Positions 10,501 to 18,837 of a stretch of DNA of 57,660 nucleotides are shown piece after piece. Where the stretch lies: NCBI GenBank assembly GCA_003427395.1, contig BFEA01000735.1:5837-63496 (forward strand), written 5' to 3'. Position 1 is the first letter of the stretch; each line of letters starts with the position of its first letter. Under the pieces are notes generated by a model, which saw nothing but the letters and a program-made list of their open reading frames with translations, was not told where the DNA came from and ran no database searches. The stretch comes from Chara braunii. Lineage: Eukaryota > Streptophyta > Charophyceae > Charales > Characeae. A program made the translations under genes and the position numbers.

Positions 10501-12410
10501 CGGACGAGTTAAAGACGAGAGCCCAAACGAAATGTCGCAGGTTTCAGTTTCTCGTCTAGAGTGCGGTGGTTTCCTCCGCAGCGATCCGATCAGACTCTCG
10601 GTCTGGATGAAGGGAGACTACAACGAACCCCAGCATATGGTGCAAATAGTGTCCCCTCTTTTTTCTCTCTCACTCTCTTCCTTCCTCTCTCCCCCCTTTT
10701 CACGCAGGGCCTGCTCATGGGTTTTCCTGCACGAAATCACCCCACCGAACGACAAAAGGGGAGTGCCACTCGTTACGAGGGTGCGTGCATCCTCGTCTCG
10801 GATACGACTTTTTTTAGGATGATTCGCGTCGTGCACGCGAGTCAGACCCGCCAACAATCGCCCCGCAACCCGTCACTCGACTTCCTCTCGAGCGCGCGGC
10901 TCACTCAAGGCTCGTGCTCGTCGTCTTCGAGGTGGTCGTTCTTGGGTGCTCGGTCCTCGTGCTCGTGCCCCCCCTCACTCTCTCTCTCCCTTCCTCTCAA
11001 TCTCCTCCTCTCCCCCTTCTCCTTCCAGCTCGCCGTCCTCCCTTCACTTGAGCCCGAGCGTCAACCACCAGGTTAGCTAGCGTCGCGTGCTTGCGACTCC
11101 TGCCTCCGGACACCTGTCTCTCCCTCGCCAAGGAGCTCTCGCACCTGCGCTAACCGTCCGCCCGTACTCCTTTTCGAATGCAGATCCCTCCCCCACTAAC
11201 GCTGAACACGATCGTGCTTCGCCCACTCGGATGTTCCCCCCCTTTCGTTCCAGTGTGCCACAACCCTCAAACCAGCCACGCCTCGACTGCGACCTCGCTC
11301 GCTCCTCTCTCTCTCTCTCTCCACCCGTTCGATACCGACCTCTGCTTCGGCCAGTCTGGAGGTAATGCGCGAACTCACCACGTATGTACACGGCTAGGAC
11401 CGACGTGTCTCCCCTTGCCGAATCTCTTCCTCTCGACCTCGCCTTCTTCCTACCTAGCCTTCCGCGCACCTCGTGTCCCCTCCCTCTCTACTCTCTCTCT
11501 CCCTTCTCCCTCTATCTCTCCCTCTCTTTCTCTCTGCCGACCCCTTGAGCTCGTCGCGATTCGTGAACGCTGACTCCACCTGCTCCTCGAGCGCTATCGC
11601 GCGTCCGTAGCCCGGACTCTTCGAGCATTGTCGTGCGTTTCCCAGCCTGAGCTCTTCAAGCGCCCCCCCCTCTCTCTCGTTCCTTCCTCGTGACACTTGC
11701 TCCTTGTGCGCCTTCGCGGGCTCTCCGCCCGCCGAACTCTGCCGAGCGCCTCCTATAATCTTTCCCCGCTCTCTTCTGGCGCTTTTCCGGCGCCCAGCGA
11801 CCGAGCGTTGTGCATCCAAGGTGAGCGCTTATGTACACTGGTACTGAATTCGTATGCCCCCCCCCTTTTTTTTACTGACTTCCCCTGCCCCTTTTTATAC
11901 ACTCCTCACTCCCCTCTGCCCCTTCCTGGTGATCCTTCCTTCTTCTGCTTCTTTCCATCACACTTCTTCGACTTCCCTCCGATTTTTCGTCAGAATTTCA
12001 ATCTCCCGCCTGTAGCTCGAGCCATCCTTTTATTATCAAGATCGCATACGCCTTCCTTCTCGATCCATTGCTCCTTCTGCTTCAGCCAATCACCCCGCGT
12101 TTTCTCTTGCCTCTGGATCCATAGAATTCTCAGTCCAGCGCTCTCCTCCGCCAGAGAGTCTACAACACTCTCGCCCCCTTGTCTGATTTGGCAATGGATC
12201 TGGTCACCCCCCTGGTTCGAATGCGGTTCACTGGCGGATGCTCCTGGATTCGTTGCTCAGTGACAGTTATCAAGAAGATGGCTTCGAGTAAGTTTCTTCA
12301 AAAAAAAAGGGAGAAAAAGAAAAGGACCCACTCTCCCGCTCTCTTCGTTTGGTCTTCCCTGACTACTTTAACAATAGATCTGGACGTGGCCCTGATTCGA
12401 ATGCGGTTGA

Positions 12411-12895
12411 CTTCCTCAAGAGGCCGTTCCGTTCCTCGCTCTTCCCTATCTCTAATGCCTACCGGTTTTGTCATCCTTCCGGTTTCCTTGCTTAACCTCA
12501 TTCCTAGTTCCGCCCCTTCTTTCATCCTCGGAGCATTCGTCAACCCAGGCGACTGTGAGTGCTTGGGTTCTACGTCACCCTCCATATGCCTGATTGTTTC
12601 CCCCTAATTCACCTCCTTCGCTAGTGTCCGTACTTTCTTTGTCGCTGCTACCTCCTTCCGAGTTTCCTTTTTCCTCACTGGTCGTTCCTCCCGGGTCGCT
12701 TTCTGTCGAGTCTTCGCTTGTTATGGTCCACCACGAGTCTCACACCAATTTTTCTTCGTAGGCTGCTAACGCCAAATTTATGATTTCCAGATCAGATACA
12801 CTACCAAAAATTCCTTCCTGGGAACAGCGCCTTATCAAATCCCTATCTACTTTCCCTGTCTGTCCTTGGAATAGGGGCTTAATGAACTCCCCTAC
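12411..12895 (-). other. Acidic/serine-rich 3' end of LTR-element interior
   Basis: Minus-strand frames downstream of the last paralogue unit are rich in Ser, Glu, Asp and Gly (for example TSEDSTESDPGG). They could be the C-terminal tail of the last protein or decayed sequence. There is no recognised domain. Confidence 0.35.
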
Positions 12896-13450
12896 TCACG
12901 CCCACCACTCGAAGTCCGTATTACTAAGAGACTCCCAACACCGGGTGAATAACTCGTGCCCTCTTGTCTCTCCTAATGGGAGCTTCTCGATTACCTGTCC
13001 TCTATTCAAGCCCTTTCTAACCGCTGAGTCATCAGGGTAGAACAGGCGATAAACCTAGGGGGGGACTTCCCAGGTCCGACCGTGTGCCGCCCGAGGAATT
13101 TCTTGTCGCCCCTTATATTTGATCCGGTCTAGCACACGTTCCCTCGAGGAGGCTCCTCCGAGTCCCAACCTTTTAAGCTGGTCCAAGACCCTCTTTGCAA
13201 GTCCTAAGGGGTCCTTCCCTTCTGCTAGCTCGGTCGTGAAGTGTTGCCTATCACTCTCGGATAGGAAAATCTCTGCCCGCCGCGTCCCGAGGTTTCCCTC
13301 GGAGACCATCGAAAAATGAATCACTGATTCTTGATCGTATATTTCAAAGAACTCAGTGCTAACTTTTGGGAGAGTTACTCCGTACCTCCCTCCCGATTTC
13401 CAAGCTTGTTCCAAGATCCCGATGGGGTTTCCCCGTTCGTACCTAATCAT
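12896..13450 (-). pseudogene. Paralogue unit 5, two-domain unknown protein (frameshifted)
   Basis: The product is unrecognised. The first 131 codons hold the N-terminal domain: YGVTLPK, VSEGNL, RRAEIFLSES and GKDPL align with ITLPK, VSNEGNL, GRAKVFLSKE and GEDPL of the intact unit 14154-14885. After the stop at 13055 a +1 frame continues the homology (YRLFYPDDSAVRKGL; LFTRCWESLSNTDFEWW, compare LLTWCFLNPSHNDWSW) to a stop at 12896. One frameshift therefore breaks an otherwise full-length copy. The start ATG lies 7 nt after the stop of the preceding ORF. Homology between units is visible directly; function is unknown. Confidence 0.6.
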
Positions 13451-13457
13451 CGGTGTT

Positions 13458-13943
13458 TTACCTTACCCTAGCCAATCTCTCAGCTGTCGTGGCCAAGGAG
13501 TCCTCACACTCCCCCCGAGCGTCGACACCTCCCCCGCTTAGCACCTGCCGCAGAACGTTCTCGTATTCACCCGACCTATCCCAAAACCGAGCCTCTACCA
13601 AGTGTAATCTCGCTTCAAGCGGCAGACCCAAGCTCCTAGCGTCTTCCTCAAACCTCCGTTCAACCTCCAGCAGCGGTTCTCTCCACTCTCTTGAGAAGTG
13701 GGTCCCCCCTAACTCACCTATGGTAATTGAAAATTTTGCCAACGTCGTCCACGACCTCCTCTTCCATAGAGCAAGCCTTCGAATCTCCACAAATAACTCC
13801 TTCTTTGCTCGAGAAGCTGGGCCTTCCCGAAGTCCGACCGCTAATTCCGCCGTCCCCTCTACCTCCACCTCGGGGCCGTCGTCTCGAGCCTCTAGTTTCC
13901 AATTTACCGAGCCAAGCGAGCCTGACGAAAAGCTAACTCTCAT
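13458..13943 (-). CDS. Unknown 161-aa protein in LTR-element ORF array
   Basis: I do not recognise a family. The protein is charged (many Glu and Arg) and opens with MRVSFSSGSLGSVNWKLE. Its middle part ELFVEIRRLALWKRRSW and the end VLRQVLSGGGVDARGEC loosely resemble the C-terminal domain of the neighbouring units, but I cannot align it with confidence. The ATG overlaps the stop of the upstream ORF as ATGA. The stop is 7 nt before the ATG of unit 5. Opposite-strand frames here are weaker and low-complexity. Confidence 0.45.
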   Translation of the reverse strand: MRVSFSSGSLGSVNWKLEARDDGPEVEVEGTAELAVGLREGPASRAKKELFVEIRRLALWKRRSWTTLAKFSITIGELGGTHFSREWREPLLEVERRFEEDARSLGLPLEARLHLVEARFWDRSGEYENVLRQVLSGGGVDARGECEDSLATTAERLARVR

Positions 13944-14140
13944 ACCTGTCCCTTTCTCGGGAGCAGCTCCTCCTTTTGTTCGTCAAAGATCCAGACGGTT
14001 GTTGTTTCAAGAGCCTTAATCCTAGCCAAGGAGCTAGGCCTACCCCTTCTCTGCTCTTCCCAGCAAAGGGTTAGGATCCTATAAAGTTCCACCCTCACCC
14101 TATCCAGACCTTCCAGTCCTGGATTGTTAGGCTCACTCAT
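13940..14140 (-). CDS. Unknown 66-aa protein in LTR-element ORF array
   Basis: A small ORF (MSEPNNPGLEGLDRVRVEL...) begins 13 nt after the start of the stop codon of the intact paralogue unit and ends in an ATGA overlap with the next ORF. No domain is recognised. It may be one frame of a longer protein split by a frameshift, because together with the next ORF it reaches the size of one paralogue unit (about 227 residues). Confidence 0.4.
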   Translation of the reverse strand: MSEPNNPGLEGLDRVRVELYRILTLCWEEQRRGRPSSLARIKALETTTVWIFDEQKEELLPRKGQV

Positions 14141-14153
14141 GCCTAATACTCCT

Positions 14154-14885
14154 TCATTTGGAGGTAATGGCTATGCGAATGAGCTCCGAAGGGTCGAGGC
14201 CTTCTAACCCAATCTCACAAATCTCCCCAAGGTACCTCCACGAGATCGTCGAGTCTCTCACGTGCTGGCCCCAGCCTTCTAATGCGTATCCCACGTTGTT
14301 AAACCAGGACCAGTCATTATGACTTGGGTTTAGAAAACACCATGTCAATAAGGCATGCAAGTATGAATCAGTAAAGTGAAACTGATTTAGGATCTCAACC
14401 CTTCTTTCCACCGCCTCTTCAACAGTCTCAGAGGGGTAGATTCTCTCAAAGATAAACTTGGGAACTTCCACTACGCGGCTGGTAGCAAAATACGAAATCT
14501 TTTCAAATCCAGCGTACGTCACCCGGTATGCGACCCGACACCCCCTTGGTAGCTCCACCTCGTTAACTAGCTCTTCTAACCTGGTTCTAACGGCCTGCTC
14601 GTCCCAAAGAGGATCCTCCCCCAGCTTCAAACTCAAAACTGCTTCCACGAGGCCCTCTTTTGAAAGGAAGACCTTTGCTCGTCCGACCAGCAAATTACCT
14701 TCGTTGCTCACGGTCAGGCGGACGAATGTCTTGCCACGGCAGGTTTGAGCTTCTTCCCTTTGAACCCACTGAGCTCGAGGGATAACAGCTAAGCCTGACT
14801 TTGGAAGGGTGATCTGGCAGACTTCGCCTTCCTCCTCTATAGGGTGTATATAGGCCCACCGTGTTCCCTGAACCCCTTTTATCAT
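14154..14885 (-). CDS. Paralogue unit 4: intact 243-aa two-domain unknown protein
   Basis: This is the best preserved member of the array; no known family is recognised. The N-terminal domain (about residues 1-115) holds ITLPK, FVRLTVSNEGNL, GRAKVFLSKE, LGEDPL and RTRLEEL. The C-terminal domain (about 125-225) holds a VVEVPKFIFERIYPSE segment, ERRVEILNQF, and the signature LLTWCFLNPS, equivalent to LLCTQCVNHG, WYFTYCVDNQ and WLYTRCVDAG in the other units. No signal peptide, membrane helix or zinc motif is evident. The start is the first ATG after the upstream stop (gap 6 nt). The fact that this copy is open while its neighbours are broken suggests recent selection or chance; a dN/dS test would tell. 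Confidence 0.6.
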   Translation of the reverse strand: MIKGVQGTRWAYIHPIEEEGEVCQITLPKSGLAVIPRAQWVQREEAQTCRGKTFVRLTVSNEGNLLVGRAKVFLSKEGLVEAVLSLKLGEDPLWDEQAVRTRLEELVNEVELPRGCRVAYRVTYAGFEKISYFATSRVVEVPKFIFERIYPSETVEEAVERRVEILNQFHFTDSYLHALLTWCFLNPSHNDWSWFNNVGYALEGWGQHVRDSTISWRYLGEICEIGLEGLDPSELIRIAITSK

Positions 14886-14891
14886 ATTCCC

Positions 14892-15601
14892 TTACGAAGG
14901 CTCGTATCCCTTCCGGTTTGCCACTTGTCCCTCTTCAAAGATACGAGCGTAGGGGACGTCGGCGACGTGCGCCCTTACTTCTTCAAACTCCCTTAGCCGC
15001 TCCAAAATCCCAACTAACTCTCTCTTCAACGACACCCCCGCGTCAACACACCGGGTGTAAAGCCAGAACAACCCTAATGGCCGGATTCCTGATTGATGGG
15101 CAGACTGAAGTACCTCTACTACCTTTTCCTCTGAATCCCGTAGGAGTGGGGCAGAATTGTGTGGAGGGCCTTCGAGGCATGGAGGACCTCGCCTGGTTCT
15201 GCAAACAACACCAGTGTCCACGACTCAAAAGTCACTACCTCGTAATCCCCCACGACCCAGTCGTTGGCTACCTTCCTTGCGGATTCGCGGTAGTTGGTAT
15301 GCTCCTCTCAACCGGTCACCAAGCCTCTTCAAATCTCACTCTAGGAATTTTCGTCCAGAAACACCGTCGCATGTATCTCGAGGAATCTGCCGATATGCGG
15401 CGGACCACCTCTTTGGACTCCTTCCTTCCACGTCAGCCGACGCGCCCTAACCCACAAGTAAGCGCCCTCTCTGATTACCCCCCCCTTCTCAACGCTCATC
15501 CAATAAGGGGTCACGCGCGGGTCACCCAGAATCAAGATCTCTCCTTCGCTGACCTCTACCGACTCCACAGTCCCTCCATGACTAAGTACGAATCTCACCA
15601 T
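14892..15601 (-). pseudogene. Paralogue unit 3, frameshifted
   Basis: The N-terminal piece (15601-15341) starts at an ATG that directly follows the upstream stop (TAGATG). It has YWMSVEKGGVIREGAYLW, which aligns with YLVGHEGGIELEKGVFLW of unit 1, and ends at HATVFLDENS, the counterpart of RAKVFLSKE. A stop and at least two frameshifts follow. A middle frame gives GDYEVVTFESWTLVLF, then 15221-14892 gives the C-terminal domain (EEKVVEVLQSAH, LFWLYTRCVDAGVSLKRE, ILERL). Function unknown; the copy is broken. Confidence 0.5.
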
Positions 15602-16190
15602 CTACCACGGTAGCTTGAACACCCACTCGTGATACCCCTTTGGAGTGAGCGAAAATGTCTTCTCGAAAGGCTCAAGCCTCCTATATATCCCCCAAAGCCT
15701 GCGTCGAGAAGGGATTCCATGGTTAACACACTGGGTGCAGAGTAACCTCAATGCCCAGAAGGGCAACCCGAACCTCCTTCCTCTCTCTAAGACCCTTATT
15801 ATCCTTATCTCGTTTTCCACCAAGAGCATAAAACATGGCGCCCTCACGGTCACTGGATAACCTACTTGCGGAAATTCCCCCACGCGGGCGAACCTCTCCC
15901 TCTCTTCAGCTACAAACCGAAATCCTCGTAAGGCCCTATCTATCCACCTCTTCCTCACTCCCCTAACTTCTTCTAGCAACAAGTCTAGCCTACCCCCTTG
16001 ACCTAAGACTAGGGGAACTACGATCTTAGTCCACGAGGCTGGTTCGACAAAAATCACCGAAGTAGCTCTAATGTACAGTTTTTCCTCCTTCGTAGCCGCT
16101 TCCCCCTTTCGCACCTCCATCGACTCTATCCACATAAAATTACCCTCAGTCGTGACCTTTCCACCTTCTAATCTCCTTCAGTCAGGTACC
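15602..16190 (-). CDS. Paralogue unit 2 (N-terminally short)
   Basis: A 177-codon frame from the ATG at 16135. The same frame is open upstream to about 16180 (VTTEGNFMW), and that piece aligns with VSNEGNLLV of unit 4, so the annotated ATG may not be the true start. Then come IRATSVIFVEPASW and LVLGQGG (compare RAKVFLSKEG, LKLGEDP). The C-terminal domain has IRIIRVLERG, RLLCTQCVNHGIPSRRR and IYRRLEPFE. The stop TAG abuts the ATG of unit 3. No known family. Confidence 0.5.
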
Positions 16191-16285
16191 TCTCCGTTTT
16201 CCGGAACCAGGACATTGGGTCCTTTGTCCCGTTAAGTCCGATCTAACGAAGTTCCCGAGGTCCTTATCGAAGTAAATCATTCATC

Positions 16286-17029
16286 CTAAAACACGTTTTG
16301 TCGTACCCCAAACACTCTCCAATAGCGGTAATCCCTTCCTCTTTCACGATCCCTCTTCGAGTCCAAGGCGATCCTATTTCTTATCCGATCACCCCTAGCT
16401 CCGTACGATACTTGGTTATCCACACAATACGTGAAGTACCAATGGAGAGATCTAAAGGACCACCCCCTCCCAACTTCCCGTTCTATCGACCTCACAACCT
16501 TCTCGTACGCGCCTCCCTCCCTGCACACTCTCCTGAAAACATAAGACGGGAAGATGGCTTGGACACAACCTGTAGCTCGGGGGTATTCCCCATCTCGAGC
16601 ACAGGTCACCCGAAAATGGATCGGGAGTCGGTGCTGAAGGGGCGCTTGCTAAAAAAAACGCCTCAAAACAGGCTTAGCACGGGCCTCCCAGTGGTCCGTC
16701 CGAAGGCACCCTAGAACCCAATGGACGACGCAGTCTACCCAGGCCTCTGGGCTCAAGTAAATTGTTCCTTCGGCGCGGACTTTGGTTCGCTGGGCTCTCC
16801 TCCCGTTTGCTGGCCTATTCCTGGTCCACTGATCCCCTTCCCAAATTCCTACAGCGAACCGAGCCCAAAGAAAAACCCCTTTTTCGAGCTCTATACCCCC
16901 CTCGTGTCCGACCAAGTATCTTTCGGTGCGATGGTCCAAGGGGACACTGAAACCCTCCCACTCCTTGTAGAGGTCGGCTTTTTTTATTTTAACTCTGCCG
17001 TTTTTTGCTTCTTCTATAATTCTAACCAT
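16286..17029 (-). pseudogene. Paralogue unit 1, frameshifted
   Basis: Codons from 17029 to 16649 give the N-terminal domain (ERYLVGHEGGIELEKGVFLW, RAEGTIYLSPEAW, ending in RAKPVLRRFF). Codons from 16609 to 16286 give the C-terminal domain (FPSYVFRRV, EKVVRSIEREV, LHWYFTYCVDNQVSYGAR). Both halves align with the intact unit but are separated by a frame change near 16620-16650. Function unknown. Confidence 0.5.
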
Positions 17030-17059
17030 GCCCTACCTTTTGCCTCCGCCAGCCTGCCT

Positions 17060-17560
17060 TTAAACTACCTCTTCGATGATTGCTACTAATACCTTCCAAT
17101 CATCTGACCCGTGAAGATAGGCGTCGGGCGTCTATCTCGTGCGTAAGTCCGGTAGCCTAACACGTAGAAATATTTGATCCCATAACTCCCCAATAGTTCC
17201 CTCTCCAACTGTGACTGACCGGCCGCTTCTTCCTAGCTATGTAAGAAATATTCCCCTTGATCTAATCCCACAAAAGGTGTAGCACCATACGTCTACCCCT
17301 CCGTAACAACCCACACTGATGCCGGCTGGCTCAACCTCTAGAACTCCCAAGCTCATAGGTATTTTTTGGGATACGTGAGAAACTAATCCTACCCTCCGCC
17401 TGCTCGCCTTTGCACTATCCCTTTGATAATGGCCACCAGCACTTCCAAGCCGTCCGATCCGTCAAGATAGGCGTCAGGTATTATTGGTGTCGGGCGTCTG
17501 CCCCAGGCATAGGTTCGGTAACCTAATGCATAAAAATACTTAAACCCGTAACCTTTAGTT
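17060..17560 (-). pseudogene. Duplicated unknown domain upstream of unit 1
   Basis: Minus-strand frames at about 17420-17560 and 17075-17200 encode the same block: FKYFYALGYRTYAWGRRP, then DAYLDGSDGLEVLVAII, versus IKYFYVLGYRTYARDRRP, then DAYLHGSDDWKVLVAII. The second copy runs into the start of unit 1. It may be a third domain that once preceded each unit. Stops interrupt both copies. Family unknown. Confidence 0.5.
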
Positions 17561-17920
17561 CTTCACTTTCCGATCGTGAGTGACCGACTGCCTCTTCCCA
17601 ACTACGGAGGAAATCTTCTTCTTGATCCTGCCCTACTCGGCTCACCTCGAGCGTGGAATTACCCGGGTCCTTGGACTTATATCCGCCTATCAATCATTAA
17701 TTGCTAGCCTGTCTACTCCCCCTCATGTGCTCCGCCCCCAATCGTGAACTCTTCTACCTTCGTTCACTCATGCTTTGCTCGCCACCGGCTTGCTCTCTTC
17801 TCTCTTTGAATCAAAGTTTTCCTTATCGGGGTTTCCAAAAAGAGCGAGGGGATAGATTCATCAAGAGAGTCTCTCAGGTTGGGCATGTTAGGGTACGTAC
17901 CTCAAAGCCTTCGACCCCCT
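17561..17920. other. No supported gene
   Basis: Minus-strand frames here are short and stop-rich. The plus frame starting at 17701 runs opposite the leader ORF and is proline/serine-rich with no family resemblance. Confidence 0.4.
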
Positions 17921-18292
17921 TCAATACTCGTTGTCATAGTCCCAGTAGTCCCCAAGCTCCGAGTCTGAGAAGTCGGCAAGGCACCGGTCCACCCAGGATC
18001 CGGCCTCCGAGCCCTCCCTCGTTACGCTTTCAGATTCCCAAACGTTGTCCCTTTGCGAACCCCCTTCTTTGTTGGATACTCTTTCCTCTCTTCTCTCGAC
18101 TCGTGGTGGGGGCACGTCCACTACAGGGCCGGTCCTTTGGGCGGTACCCCTCTCTTCCGGACGGTAGACAACCCTTCCTACCGAACCCCTTCCTTCTCTC
18201 CCTGTTAATACGGGTCTTGTCGTTAGCCCCTGAGGGTCGAGGACGCTAGGTACGGCCCTCCCCCTAGGAATTAAACCCCTTGGATCCCACAC
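17921..18292 (-). CDS. First ORF of LTR element, unknown 123-aa protein
   Basis: This is the first sizeable sense ORF after the 5' LTR and primer site, with a 0.5-kb leader. The N-terminal half is basic and Pro/Gly/Arg-rich (MWDPRGLIPRGRAVPSVL). The C-terminal end is very acidic and aromatic (DFSDSELGDYWDYDNEY). The position is where gag begins in LTR elements, but no capsid or nucleocapsid motif is visible. I leave the function open. Confidence 0.4.
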   Translation of the reverse strand: MWDPRGLIPRGRAVPSVLDPQGLTTRPVLTGREGRGSVGRVVYRPEERGTAQRTGPVVDVPPPRVERREERVSNKEGGSQRDNVWESESVTREGSEAGSWVDRCLADFSDSELGDYWDYDNEY

Positions 18293-18815
18293 GGAAGGTA
18301 TCCCAGGCTCCCTCTGAAAGGCCCTTCCCCCGAAGCTCCTTGCTTCCTCCCCACGTGTCGACCCACTAACCTAATTTTCCTGTGAAACCACCCCTCTTCT
18401 TTTATTAATTTTCACCCTCATTCGATCCACATAAGCAGCAAGCAAAAACCCTTTTCCTTCTTATTTCCACCTATTTTGAAAACAAAACACACCAAAACAA
18501 AACCCCAGGGAGTTCTAACCTGAAATTTTGGAGTCGCAAGCGGGGCCGGCGCGGACCTGCAAAACAAGAAGTTAAAGACACCCCTCGCAGCCGCTTGTCA
18601 CCCTCGTCACCGCCTCCCGCTCCACACTCGCGGCTGCCAGTCACACCTGCCGACGTCGGTCACACTTGTTGGTCCCCGTCACACTAGTTGCGGCTTGTCG
18701 TACTTGATGTTGCCTGCCACACCTGTCGCTGCTCGCCATACCTGCCACTGCTTATCACACTCCTCCACTTCCCCCCTTCGTCCTTCAGGCCAGCCTAGGT
18801 TGTTAGAGGAAGGCC
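18293..18815 (-). other. 5' leader of LTR element
   Basis: Region between the primer site and the first ORF. It contains short CAC/GCTG-rich direct repeats near 18595-18770 (CACACCTG, CACACTTG, GTCACAC). No ORF is supported. Confidence 0.4.
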
Positions 18816-18834
18816 GTCCCTGGCAATGGCGCCA
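18816..18834 (-). promoter_or_regulatory. Primer binding site, tRNA-Asp type
   Basis: Minus strand TGGCGCCATTGCCAGGGAC, three bases inside the LTR boundary. Plant LTR elements of several lineages use TGGCGCCGTTGCCGGG, complementary to the 3' end of tRNA-Asp; this copy differs at two positions. It fixes the element's orientation. Confidence 0.7.
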
Positions 18835-18837
18835 ATC

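Larger units (their letters stand above)
9109..12410 (-). repeat. 3' LTR (left copy)
   Basis: Matches 18838-21792 along nearly its whole length, from TGTCGC (outer end on plus) to the TTCGAATGCGGTT block. It carries a private 523-bp MITE (9630-10152) that the other LTR lacks. It has two rather than three copies of a roughly 180-bp unit starting GATCTGG (about 12197, 12378). The inner terminal dinucleotide reads TC instead of TG on minus. A purine-rich CTTGAGGAAG abuts it on minus and is a candidate polypurine tract. Proline/serine-rich frames across the CT-rich part are not genes. Confidence 0.85.

Noticed and set aside
10424-12607. Several plus- and minus-strand frames of 90-190 codons, repeated at 19595-21576
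   Set aside because: They lie in CT-rich LTR sequence, are proline/serine- or arginine-rich on opposite strands, and recur in the second LTR only because the DNA repeats.
13453-14019. Plus-strand 188-codon frame
   Set aside because: Antisense to minus-strand ORFs of the LTR element and Ser-rich without family resemblance.
14861-15613. Plus-strand 250-codon frame
   Set aside because: It is antisense to the paralogue array. The minus strand shows protein-level homology between units; this frame has none.
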